This document shows, piece by piece, positions 6,228-12,983 of a stretch of DNA of 17,591 nucleotides. Under the pieces are notes generated by a model. That model made no database searches and had not been told where the DNA came from. It worked only from the letters and a program-made list of their open reading frames with translations. The position numbers and the translations under genes were made by a program. The DNA lies in assembly GCA_025964455.1 (NCBI GenBank), contig JAOPYU010000303.1, forward strand, positions 1-17,591, given 5' to 3'. Every line of letters begins with the position of its first letter. The first letter of the stretch is position 1. Origin of the DNA: Thermoleophilia bacterium (GTDB taxonomy: Bacteria > Actinomycetota > Thermoleophilia > Gaiellales > SKUG01).

Positions 6228-7691
6228 ATGCCACCTCGAGACCACGACAGGCCCCTGATCCTCGTTGCCGGCGCGACCGGTTATGTCGGTGGGCGCCTCA
6301 TCCCGGAGCTGCTGGAGCGCGGCCACACCGTGCGCGCGCTGTGTCGCACCCCGGCCAAGCTCTCCGGCCGCGCGTTCGCGGGCCACGAGCATCTGGAGGT
6401 GCACCGCGGCGACGTGCTCGACGACGAATCGCTCGATGCGGCGCTCCGGGGCGTCGGTGTCGCGTACTACCTCGTCCACTCGATGGCGGAGGGCCATGAC
6501 TTCGAGCGTCGCGACGAGCGTGCCGCCGAGGTCTTCGCGGGCGCGTGCGCGCGCGCCGGCGTGGGTCGCATCGTCTACCTCTCCGGGCTCGGTGACGAGC
6601 GCGACCCGATGCTCTCGAGGCACCTGGCCTCGCGCCACGCGGTCGGACGGTCCCTGCGATCGGCCGGCGTGCCGGTGACGGAGCTTCGGGCCTCGATCAT
6701 CGTCGGCTCGGGCTCGGCCTCGTTCGAGATCGTGCACGACCTGTGCCGCAAGCTGCCGGTGATGCTCGCGCCCAAGTGGCTGCGCTCGCGCTGCGAGCCG
6801 ATCGCGATCCGCGACGTCGTCGAGTACCTGGTGCGCGTGCTCGACGAGCCGCGCACGATCGGCGAGGTCCTCGACATCGGCGGTGGCGAGCACCTCACCT
6901 ACCAGCGCATGCTGGAGATCTGTTCGGAGGAGCTCGGCCGCCCCACCACGGTCATCCCCGTCCCCGTGCTGACCCCGCGGCTCAGCTCGTGGTGGCTGCA
7001 CCTGGTGACGCGCGTGGACATGCGCCTCGCGCGCCCGCTCATCGAGGGGCTGCGCAACGACACGATCACCATCGACCAGCGGATCACCGAGTGGATCCCG
7101 ATCGAGCGAACGAACTACCGCGACGCGGTCAAGCGGGCGCTGGTGCGGCTCGAGGCCCCGGAGCGCTGGTCCTCGTGGCGCGACGCGCGTGGCATCGTGC
7201 GGCCTGCGATCACGCGGGCGCGCTACAACTTCCGCGACTACCGCACGTTCGACACCGAGCTGCCGCCCGAGGAGCTGTTCCGCCGACTGACACACATCGG
7301 TGGCGAGCACGGCTACGGCCTCGGCGTCGATGCGCTGTGGCGCCTGCGGGGTGCGATGGACCGCGTCGTCGGCGGGCCCGGGCTCCGGCGCGGCCGACCC
7401 CGTGGCACGCTGCACGAGGGTGACCCGATCGACATGTGGCGCGTCGTGCGCCTCGTGGCGCCGGCGCGCATGTCACTGCGCGCCGAGATGCTCGTCCCCG
7501 GCGCCGCGCACCTGGACTTCTACGTCGAACCCCGGCCCGAAGGCGGCGCACGGTTGCACCAGCTGGCGACGCTCGAGGGCAACTCGCTCGCGACGCCCGC
7601 CTACTGGATGGCGCTCGTGCCGATTCACGGGTTCGTGTTCAACCGCCTCGGCCAGCACGTCTTGGCGCTGCGCTCACGCCCTGCGGCCTGA
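6228..7691 (+). CDS. YbjT-type SDR oxidoreductase with C-terminal DUF2867 region
   Basis: The product is 487 residues and aligns by eye along its whole length with E. coli YbjT. Residues 9-280 are an extended/atypical SDR Rossmann domain: the dinucleotide loop GATGYVGG at 15-22, the YLVHSM motif at 81-86, LSGLGD at 118-123 and TELRASIIVGSGS at 151-163. The canonical YxxxK pair is not evident, as is usual in atypical SDRs. Residues about 330-485 are the DUF2867 region (GYGLGVDALWRLRGAMDRVVGG, then YWMALVPIHGFVFNRL). NAD(P) binding is likely; the reaction is unknown. ATG 6228 is the first ATG, and the in-frame GTG 6210 is an alternative. No ribosome binding site is obvious. The SRPBCC operon is divergent, with 82 bases between starts. 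Confidence 0.9.
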   Translation: MPPRDHDRPLILVAGATGYVGGRLIPELLERGHTVRALCRTPAKLSGRAFAGHEHLEVHRGDVLDDESLDAALRGVGVAYYLVHSMAEGHDFERRDERAAEVFAGACARAGVGRIVYLSGLGDERDPMLSRHLASRHAVGRSLRSAGVPVTELRASIIVGSGSASFEIVHDLCRKLPVMLAPKWLRSRCEPIAIRDVVEYLVRVLDEPRTIGEVLDIGGGEHLTYQRMLEICSEELGRPTTVIPVPVLTPRLSSWWLHLVTRVDMRLARPLIEGLRNDTITIDQRITEWIPIERTNYRDAVKRALVRLEAPERWSSWRDARGIVRPAITRARYNFRDYRTFDTELPPEELFRRLTHIGGEHGYGLGVDALWRLRGAMDRVVGGPGLRRGRPRGTLHEGDPIDMWRVVRLVAPARMSLRAEMLVPGAAHLDFYVEPRPEGGARLHQLATLEGNSLATPAYWMALVPIHGFVFNRLGQHVLALRSRPAA

Positions 7692-7705
7692 CTGAAGGCG
7701 ATGAA

Positions 7706-7742
7706 TGTGCAGCGTGTCGACATGATGTCGACGTTCTGCACA
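7706..7742. terminator. Large imperfect inverted repeat between convergent genes
   Basis: Arms of 18 bases flank a single central G: TGTGCAG, a 3-base mismatch, then GTCGACAT, mirrored by ATGTCGAC, a 3-base mismatch, then CTGCACA. As RNA it gives a 7-bp stem, a 3x3 internal loop, and a 6-bp GTCGAC stem closed by ATGAT, the same on either strand. It lies between the SDR stop (7691) and the helicase stop (7785), so a bidirectional terminator is the simplest reading. The lack of a U-run and the strong DNA symmetry leave a protein-binding site possible. Confidence 0.5.
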
Positions 7743-7774
7743 ACCATGGCGCGAACGTGCCGTGGCTCACGAGC

Positions 7775-7788
7775 CTGAGCGCGCTCAG
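7775..7788. repeat. Perfect palindrome over the helicase stop codon
   Basis: CTGAGCGCGCTCAG is a perfect 14-base palindrome that contains the helicase stop codon (7785-7787 on the plus strand). It may contribute to a hairpin at the 3' end of the helicase mRNA together with the larger dyad at 7706-7742, or may reflect a GC-rich chance match. Confidence 0.4.
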
Positions 7789-9485
7789 CCGCGCTTGGCG
7801 TGCTGTTTGGAGCTCGAGCCTGCGGCGCGCTGCTGCTTCCACGGTGCGTACGAACCGCCACCGGTCCGGCTGTGGGCGCTGCCGCCCGCTGATCCGGAGC
7901 GGGCGACCGGGCGACCACTGCGCGCGGGCTTGGCTGCGCCCGAGCCGCCGCTCGTGCGGGGCGCGCCGGCCTGCACGACCGTGACGTCGTTGGCACGGAC
8001 GCCCTGGCTGTGCGTCTGTGCGCTGAAGCTCACGAGCGCGCCGGGACGAACGTCCTGGGCCGTCTCGATCGCGACGCCCTTGCGGTGGAAGAACACGTCC
8101 GCGCCGCCGCCCTCGGGCTTGATGAAGCCGAAGCCCTTGGCCGCGTCGTAGCTGATGACGGTGCCTTCGCAGCCGCCCTGCGCCGCGCTCAGCGCTGCGG
8201 TGCGGACCTGCGGCGTGTGGCGATCGTCGCGCCGGTTCGGTCGCCCACCCTGCTGCGGGCGGTCGAACTTGCCGTTGCTGCGAGCGTCGCGCCCACCTTT
8301 GGTGTTGGCGGGGGCGAAGTGCTGGCTGGCCGGCAGCGGCTCGCGACGCGTCTTCTTGGTGTAGCGCACGTCATCGAAGATCGCCAGGTCGACGCCGACC
8401 TCGCGCACCATGCGGCGGAGCGTCTTCTTCTGGCCGCTCGTGAACATCGTGATGCAGGTGCCGGTGCGTCCTGCTCGGCCGGTGCGGCCGGAGCGGTGCT
8501 GGTAGGTGTCGGCGTCGTCGGGCATGTCGTAGTTGAGCACGAGCGTGATGCGGTCCAGGTCCATGCCGCGTGCGAACACGTCGGTCGCGACGAGCACGGT
8601 GCACTCGCCCTTCTGGAACCGACCGTACTCGCGCAGTCGCTCGTTCTGGGACATCCCGCCATGGATGGCGGTCGCCGCGATGCCGAAGCTGCGCAGGCGC
8701 TCGGTCAGCGTCTCGGCGCTGCGCTGCGTGCGGACGAAGGCGACCGCAAGGTCACGCTTGCGCTCGAGGATCTCGACGGCGGTATCGACCTTGGTGCCGC
8801 CGGTGGTCTGCCATACGAGGTGCTCGATCTTGCCGCCGCGACCGGGCGCGGTATCGACGCGCACCGTCTCGGGCGCATCGGTCAGCTCGCCAGCGACCTT
8901 GGCGACGCGTCCCTCGAGCGTCGCGGAGAAGAGCATCGTCTGGCGCTTGCCACGGGGCAGCTTCTCGACGATCTCCTCGACCTGCGGCTGGAAGCCCATG
9001 TCGAGCATGCGGTCCGCCTCGTCCAGGACGAGGATGCGCACGGCCCGCACGTCGATCTTGCGGGTGCGGATGAGGTCGGCGAGGCGGCCCGGCGTCGCGA
9101 CGACGATCGCGGCGGTCTTGGCGGCCTGGGCCTGCCGGTAGATCGGCGCTCCGCCGTACACGGCGACGCAGCGCAGCTGCTTGCCGGTGGCGAGCGGCAC
9201 GAGCTCGTCGTGCACCTGCACCGCGAGCTCGCGGGTCGGCACCAGGATCACGGCGCTCGGAACGCTTGTGTTGCGGGGAAGCTGGTCGATGATCGGCAGG
9301 CCGAACGCCATCGTCTTGCCCGAGCCGGTGGGCGACTGCACGAGCACGTCTCGGCCGGTCGCAGCCACGGGAACCACGGCCGCCTGGACCGGGAATGCCG
9401 TGACGATACCGCGGCGCTCCAGGAGCGCGGCGAGCTGGGGATCGACGCCCTTGAGGTCGGCGAAACGGACGAGACTGTCAGACAT
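7785..9485 (-). CDS. DEAD-box RNA helicase fused to a cold-shock domain
   Basis: The product is 566 residues and would unwind RNA using ATP. RecA-like domain 1 shows a Q-type motif (AFPVQ 30-34), Walker A SPTGSGKT (51-58), PTRELA (83-88), TPGR (131-134), DEAD (155-158) and SAT (187-189). Domain 2 shows HRSGRTGRAGR (330-340). A basic, Gln/Arg/Gly-rich linker (about 376-438) leads to a complete cold-shock domain at 440-504, with RNP1 KGFGFI (450-455) and RNP2-like VFFHRKGV (464-471). A Gly/Ser/Ala/Arg tail ends the protein. The cold-shock domain would supply RNA binding, as DbpA or CsdA C-terminal domains do elsewhere. I chose ATG 9485 (MSDSLVRFADL); the frame runs open to 9527 but those residues look non-coding. 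Likely jobs are ribosome assembly or mRNA unfolding in the cold. An upstream hairpin-rich region suggests RNA-level control. Confidence 0.95.
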   Translation of the reverse strand: MSDSLVRFADLKGVDPQLAALLERRGIVTAFPVQAAVVPVAATGRDVLVQSPTGSGKTMAFGLPIIDQLPRNTSVPSAVILVPTRELAVQVHDELVPLATGKQLRCVAVYGGAPIYRQAQAAKTAAIVVATPGRLADLIRTRKIDVRAVRILVLDEADRMLDMGFQPQVEEIVEKLPRGKRQTMLFSATLEGRVAKVAGELTDAPETVRVDTAPGRGGKIEHLVWQTTGGTKVDTAVEILERKRDLAVAFVRTQRSAETLTERLRSFGIAATAIHGGMSQNERLREYGRFQKGECTVLVATDVFARGMDLDRITLVLNYDMPDDADTYQHRSGRTGRAGRTGTCITMFTSGQKKTLRRMVREVGVDLAIFDDVRYTKKTRREPLPASQHFAPANTKGGRDARSNGKFDRPQQGGRPNRRDDRHTPQVRTAALSAAQGGCEGTVISYDAAKGFGFIKPEGGGADVFFHRKGVAIETAQDVRPGALVSFSAQTHSQGVRANDVTVVQAGAPRTSGGSGAAKPARSGRPVARSGSAGGSAHSRTGGGSYAPWKQQRAAGSSSKQHAKRG

Positions 9486-9542
9486 GCAGGGACTTTCAGT
9501 GGGAGGGAGGCGTGGGCGCGAGCGCACTCACCGGAACAGTGT

Positions 9543-9672
9543 GCCAGCTGGCGCAAGCCCGGGTCGGACGCATGGCCCGCCAGCGTCCGCAGTGGCCACG
9601 CAAGTGGGCCCACGAGGCCACGGAGGGCGTTGGAGCATCGGATCTTCAGGTATCGAGCGCCCTGACCGATGC
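9543..9672 (-). ncRNA. Candidate structured 5' leader of the helicase gene
   Basis: This part of the 258-base gap between divergent genes holds many inverted repeats: GCCAGCTGGC (9543-9552), CGGACGC/GCGTCCG (9565-9571 and 9583-9589), GTGGCC/GGCCAC (9592-9597 and 9616-9621) around GTGGGCCCAC (9604-9613), and a two-part stem. The two-part stem pairs GCATCGG with CCGATGC (9635-9641, 9666-9672) and TCAGG with CCTGA (9646-9650, 9661-9665), leaving a 4-base bulge and 10-base loop. Read toward the helicase this would be a leader of roughly 190 bases. The leader interpretation is inference; part of the region may serve the divergent gene. Confidence 0.4.
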
Positions 9673-9700
9673 AACCGCCATGCCCGCACCACGACGGGGG

Positions 9701-9739
9701 TTCGCACCCTGGGCCCCGTCGATATGACGATCGAGGAGA
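9701..9739 (+). promoter_or_regulatory. Candidate promoter and strong RBS of the acidic protein gene
   Basis: TTCGCA (9701-9706), a 16-base spacer and TATGAC (9723-9728) each match the -35 and -10 consensus at four of six positions. GAGGAG at 9734-9739 is a strong Shine-Dalgarno sequence four bases before GTG 9744, and it decides the start codon. If the promoter is right the leader is only about ten bases long. Confidence 0.4.
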
Positions 9740-9743
9740 GACC

Positions 9744-11522
9744 GTGCTCGTACGCGCAGGAGATGGAGACTGGCAGCAGCTGCAGCGAGTCGATGAGCTG
9801 CCGGCCGGAGGCTTCCGCGCCCTGTGCGGCGCCGACGCGGCCAACCTGCTCGAGCTGGCCGACCCGCTCCCGATCGCAGCGTTCAGCCCGAACCTCGATC
9901 GCGACGACGCGCGCATCGACGCGATCGGCCTGACGCACGAAGGCGGCATCGTGCTGCTGCTCGCAACCTTCGAGGAGTCCCCGCGCGACACGCTGTGGCG
10001 CATCATGCATGCGGCCGGCGCGCTGCAGGGCTCCACCCCGGCGCAGCTCGCGCAGCGCTGCACGGAGCTCGATGGCGAATCGCTCGGCGACTGGCTGGCG
10101 CGACGCGTGGGCGGGGACGCCCACGGCCTCGACGCCACGATCGCCGCGACGCTCGCGGCGGGCGCGTTCGACGTGTACCTGGTGGGCAGCCAGTGGGGCA
10201 GCGAGCTCGCAGCTCCGCTCGCCTACCTGCAGGTCGGTCCGGCGCAGGTGCGCGCCTTCGAGATCGAGCTGCTCGGCGCGGGCGCCGTCCAGGCGATCGA
10301 GGGCTACGAGGTCCCGGTCGATGGCAGCGCTCCGCGCACGTCGACAGCTGCCGCACGTCCGGCGCTCACCGTCGTCGAGGCGGCCCCCGTCCACGAGGTC
10401 GCGCCGCAGGCGGACGCCCCGGGGGACGCGTTCGAGGTAGAGGACGGTCCCACCGGCTGGGTCCAGCCCGCGTGGCTCGAGCCCCATCCCGCCGAGGTCG
10501 TCGCCGAGATCATCGCCGAGCACGCGGTCGAGGCCGAGTCGGAGCCCGAGCTGGACGTCGAGCCCGAGCCGGAGTTCGAGCCCGAGGTCGAGCCGGAGCA
10601 GCACTGGGAGCCCGAGGCAGCAGCCGTCGAGCCGGAGCCGTCCGCGGAAGTCGAGGAGGAGCAGGCCACGGCCGATGCCCCGCTCGGCGACCCGTCCGAC
10701 GAGCCCGCCTTCCTCGAGGCCGTCGATCGCCTCGACCACAAGAGCTCGGCCCACATGCGCTACCTGCACCGCCGCGCGGTCGAGGTCTGCGACCACGTCT
10801 CGTTCACCTGTGACGGCGACGTCCAGTACATGGTCGGCTGGCACGGCGCGGACGACCTGCGCCCGCTGCTCGGCATCGACAGCATCGGTGGCCTGCAGAT
10901 CGTGCTGAGCGCGCTGCCCGAGGACGAGCAGGAGGAGTTCGCGAACGAGGTCTCCGGCCTGCTGCGCGAATCCACCGGCGCGGAGCTCATGGAAGCCGGC
11001 GTCGCCCATCTGGACGTGCCGCGCGACCTCAACGACGAGACGCTGCTCGAGTACGTCATGGACAACCTCTTCGAGGCGATGCCGGGCGGGCGCGACGCGT
11101 TCGGGACCCATCGCGTCGAGCCGAGCGAGCAGGACGACCCTGGTCAGGCCGAGCAGGTCGTCGAGGAGGTCGAGGAGAACGCCGAGCGCGCCGCCGAGCA
11201 TGCGGTGACCGCCGAGCACGCTCCCGTCGAGACGCACGAGCCCACCTCGTTCGAGGAGGACTTCGAGGTGGAGGAAGATTTCTTCGCCGGGATGTCCACC
11301 GAGCTCGACCAGTCGGACATCGACACCGTCACACGCGACGGGGTCGGCACGATCGACGACGAGAACTCGAAGGCGCGCATCGTGGAGACGCCGGCGGCAT
11401 CGACCGATCCCGCGACACCGTCCGAGCCCGCTGCGAGCCAGCCGACGCCGTCCGAGCCGACGGCGATCGCCCCCAAGCAGGGCGGATTCGCTCGCCGCTT
11501 CCGTCGCAAGGATGCCGCCTGA
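9744..11522 (+). CDS. Highly acidic two-domain protein with a degenerate nuclease-like N-terminus
   Basis: The product is 592 residues, starting at GTG 9744 behind GAGGAG. Residues 1-192 resemble the PD-(D/E)XK fold of NucS/DUF91-type proteins: RIDAIGLTHEGGIVLLLATFEES (57-79) sits where nucleases have a RID strand then the E-x-K strand, followed by helix and AFDVYLVG (141-148). The catalytic Glu and Lys seem replaced, so I infer an inactive, binding-only domain. Residues about 232-312 are a Glu/Pro-rich linker. Residues about 318-455 are a second compact domain (HMRYLHRRAVEVCDHVSFTCDGDVQYMVGW), perhaps related to DUF5655; this is weak. About 130 more acidic residues follow, ending in a basic tail (KQGGFARRFRRKD). 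It converges on the histidine kinase gene with four bases between stops. Function is unknown; DNA-binding or DNA-mimic roles are possible. Confidence 0.8.
   Translation: MLVRAGDGDWQQLQRVDELPAGGFRALCGADAANLLELADPLPIAAFSPNLDRDDARIDAIGLTHEGGIVLLLATFEESPRDTLWRIMHAAGALQGSTPAQLAQRCTELDGESLGDWLARRVGGDAHGLDATIAATLAAGAFDVYLVGSQWGSELAAPLAYLQVGPAQVRAFEIELLGAGAVQAIEGYEVPVDGSAPRTSTAAARPALTVVEAAPVHEVAPQADAPGDAFEVEDGPTGWVQPAWLEPHPAEVVAEIIAEHAVEAESEPELDVEPEPEFEPEVEPEQHWEPEAAAVEPEPSAEVEEEQATADAPLGDPSDEPAFLEAVDRLDHKSSAHMRYLHRRAVEVCDHVSFTCDGDVQYMVGWHGADDLRPLLGIDSIGGLQIVLSALPEDEQEEFANEVSGLLRESTGAELMEAGVAHLDVPRDLNDETLLEYVMDNLFEAMPGGRDAFGTHRVEPSEQDDPGQAEQVVEEVEENAERAAEHAVTAEHAPVETHEPTSFEEDFEVEEDFFAGMSTELDQSDIDTVTRDGVGTIDDENSKARIVETPAASTDPATPSEPAASQPTPSEPTAIAPKQGGFARRFRRKDAA
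10500..10660 (+). repeat. Imperfect Glu/Pro codon repeats
   Basis: Irregular tandem GAG-CCC-GAG-type codons encode runs such as EPEPEFEPEVEPEQ in the linker of the acidic protein. The segment is in frame, has few positive charges, and would be an extended, disordered spacer. Slippage could vary its length between strains. Confidence 0.7.
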
Positions 11523-11534
11523 CGCGTCAGGCGG
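11515..11534. terminator. Perfect 20-base palindrome holding both convergent stop codons
   Basis: CCGCCTGACGCGTCAGGCGG is perfectly self-complementary. It contains the stop codon of the acidic protein (TGA 11520-11522) and that of the histidine kinase (TCA on plus, 11527-11529). Both genes therefore end with the same codons, GCC TGA, inside the palindrome. As RNA it forms a GC-rich hairpin in either transcript, so it may act as a bidirectional terminator or 3'-end stabiliser; there is no U-run. Confidence 0.55.
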
Positions 11535-12846
11535 TGGGTGTCGGCAGCGACACGCCGAACCGTGAACCGATCGGATCGTTGGGCTCGTACCAGGCGTAGC
11601 CGCCGTGGGCGTGCGCGAGGCCTTCGACGATCGACAGGCCGAGGCCCGTGCCGTTCGCATCGCGCCTGGCCTGGACCGGTGCCGCGTTGCGCGTGAACCG
11701 CTCGAACAGGACCGGGACGAACGCCTCCTCGACCCCGGACCCTGCATCGCTGACGATGAGCTGCACCGCAGCGCCGACGCGCCGCGCTTCGACGGAGTAG
11801 GGCGCTTGCCCGTAGGCCCTGGCATTGGTCAGGTAGTTGATGAGGATCTGCTGGAGGTGACCCTCGTCCGCCTTGACTTCGAGCGTCGGGTCGCAGGTGA
11901 CCGTGACGTCGTCCTCCATCCCGAGGTCGCGCAGGATCCGCGCGACCTGTTCACACACCTGGAGCCGCTGCGGGCGAGCGCGCACGCGACCGCTCTCGAT
12001 CCGCGACAGCGTCAGCAGGTCCGACACGAGTCGCGACAGCCGCGCCGACTGGTCCTCGATGATCCCGACGAACTCGCGCAGCTCCGCATCCGACAGCGAA
12101 TCCCACCGGGTGGTCATCGTCGTGGCGAATCCGGAGATCACGGTCAGCGGAGTGCGCAGCTCGTGCGACGCCATGGCGACGAAGCGGCCCTTGAGCTCGA
12201 CCGCCTCACGCAGCTCCGCGTTCACCCGCTCGAGCCGCATCGCGTACTGCTGGCGTTCGTGCGCGCGTTCGTCGCGGGCGATGGCGTCGTGGCGTGCCGA
12301 CTGTTCCAGGCGTGCCCGGATCGCCCGCATGCACAGCACGCACACGACCAGCCCCATCGTCACCGTGAGCCACTGCCCGAGCTGGTCCAGGGCGAGCGCC
12401 GTGTTGCTCGTCGCGAGCACGACGGCGTACCCGGCGGACTGTCCCGCGAGCAGGACCCACGTCGCGATGCCCGGTCCGAGCAGCGCGCTGATGCCGAGCA
12501 GCAGGATCAGGAAGATCGACTGGATACCGGCGAGGTCGGCCATGCCGAGCCACGACATCGTGAGCACGGCGACGGACATGAACCCGCAGCAGGCCTGGAC
12601 CCCGAGCTCGTCCACCGCGTGCCGGTGGGAGAGGCGCAGCACCACGGGGCCAGCGACGAGCAGGATGAACCCGAGCGTGAAGAACTGCGGGTTGTACCGC
12701 ATGTACGGATGCGGGATCGCCGTCGAGATCAGGGTGAAGACGCCGCCGACGATGAGGCTGAGCGCGAGGATGCGCAGGACGTGCCCGGGCTCGAGGAGCT
12801 GGGGCAGGTCATCACTGGTCGGGGGATGGGGCCGGTGCGTTCGCAT
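11527..12846 (-). CDS. Orphan membrane sensor histidine kinase
   Basis: The product is 439 residues. Six predicted membrane helices span about 24-175 with very short loops, so the sensor is the membrane domain itself rather than an external domain. A coiled-coil-like linker (about 176-220, many Glu/Arg) leads to a HisKA domain with the phospho-acceptor H228 in ASHELRTPL. The HATPase domain has an N-box (INYLTNARAYG, N341), DAGSG (367-371), the F-box-like FERFTR and GTGLGLS (399-405), so it should be active. No response regulator lies next to it. ATG 12846 is my choice; ATGs 12864 and 12882 are also in frame, but both overlap or abut palindromes and their codons (GTT GTT) look non-coding. No start has a good ribosome binding site. 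Confidence 0.88.
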   Translation of the reverse strand: MRTHRPHPPTSDDLPQLLEPGHVLRILALSLIVGGVFTLISTAIPHPYMRYNPQFFTLGFILLVAGPVVLRLSHRHAVDELGVQACCGFMSVAVLTMSWLGMADLAGIQSIFLILLLGISALLGPGIATWVLLAGQSAGYAVVLATSNTALALDQLGQWLTVTMGLVVCVLCMRAIRARLEQSARHDAIARDERAHERQQYAMRLERVNAELREAVELKGRFVAMASHELRTPLTVISGFATTMTTRWDSLSDAELREFVGIIEDQSARLSRLVSDLLTLSRIESGRVRARPQRLQVCEQVARILRDLGMEDDVTVTCDPTLEVKADEGHLQQILINYLTNARAYGQAPYSVEARRVGAAVQLIVSDAGSGVEEAFVPVLFERFTRNAAPVQARRDANGTGLGLSIVEGLAHAHGGYAWYEPNDPIGSRFGVSLPTPTA

Positions 12847-12854
12847 GCAGATGA

Positions 12855-12872
12855 TTCGGTTCATGTACCGAA
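12855..12872. promoter_or_regulatory. Near-perfect 18-base palindrome before the kinase gene
   Basis: TTCGGT-T-CATG-T-ACCGAA is symmetrical except for one central T/T pair. It ends nine bases before the preferred kinase start and contains the alternative ATG 12864. This is the size and shape of a dimeric repressor operator, or it could be a leader hairpin. Confidence 0.45.
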
Positions 12873-12883
12873 CAACGCCCATG

Positions 12884-12900
12884 CTGTCACCATGTGACAG
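12884..12900. promoter_or_regulatory. 17-base inverted repeat before the kinase gene
   Basis: CTGTCAC-CAT-GTGACAG has perfect 7-base arms around three bases. It lies two bases before the alternative kinase start at 12882 and 38 bases before the preferred start. A -10-like CACAAT (minus strand, 12917-12912) lies just upstream, so the repeat would fall at or just after a transcription start, a typical repressor position. The promoter itself is weak evidence. Confidence 0.45.
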
Positions 12901-12959
12901 CGCGAACTTCGATTGTGGAACGAATCCTGCGTCTATCGGTCACCCCGCAGGGCGTGCTG

Positions 12960-12971
12960 GGTCGTACGACC
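12960..12971. promoter_or_regulatory. 12-base palindrome between the small WHTH protein and kinase genes
   Basis: GGTCGTACGACC is a perfect palindrome located 12 bases beyond the stop of the upstream gene and about 114 bases before the kinase start. It could be an upstream operator of the kinase promoter. A terminator is less likely because the hairpin stem would be only four base pairs. Confidence 0.35.
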
Positions 12972-12983
12972 TAGCCGATCCCG

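Noticed and set aside
7707..7741. dif or parS site
   Set aside because: The dyad does not match the known 28-base dif layout or the parS consensus; only the symmetry is similar.
8010..9665. 551-codon plus-strand open frame opposite the helicase
   Set aside because: The helicase and cold-shock motifs on the minus strand are complete; this frame is a composition shadow.
9528..11825. 765-codon minus-strand open frame
   Set aside because: It is antisense to the acidic protein gene and overlaps the kinase gene in another frame. The Glu/Pro codon bias on the other strand keeps it open. No domains or ribosome binding site were seen.
12847..12882. N-terminal extension of the kinase to ATG 12882
   Set aside because: The extra twelve codons overlap one palindrome and abut another, and their codon use is unlike the rest. 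Kept as an alternative only.
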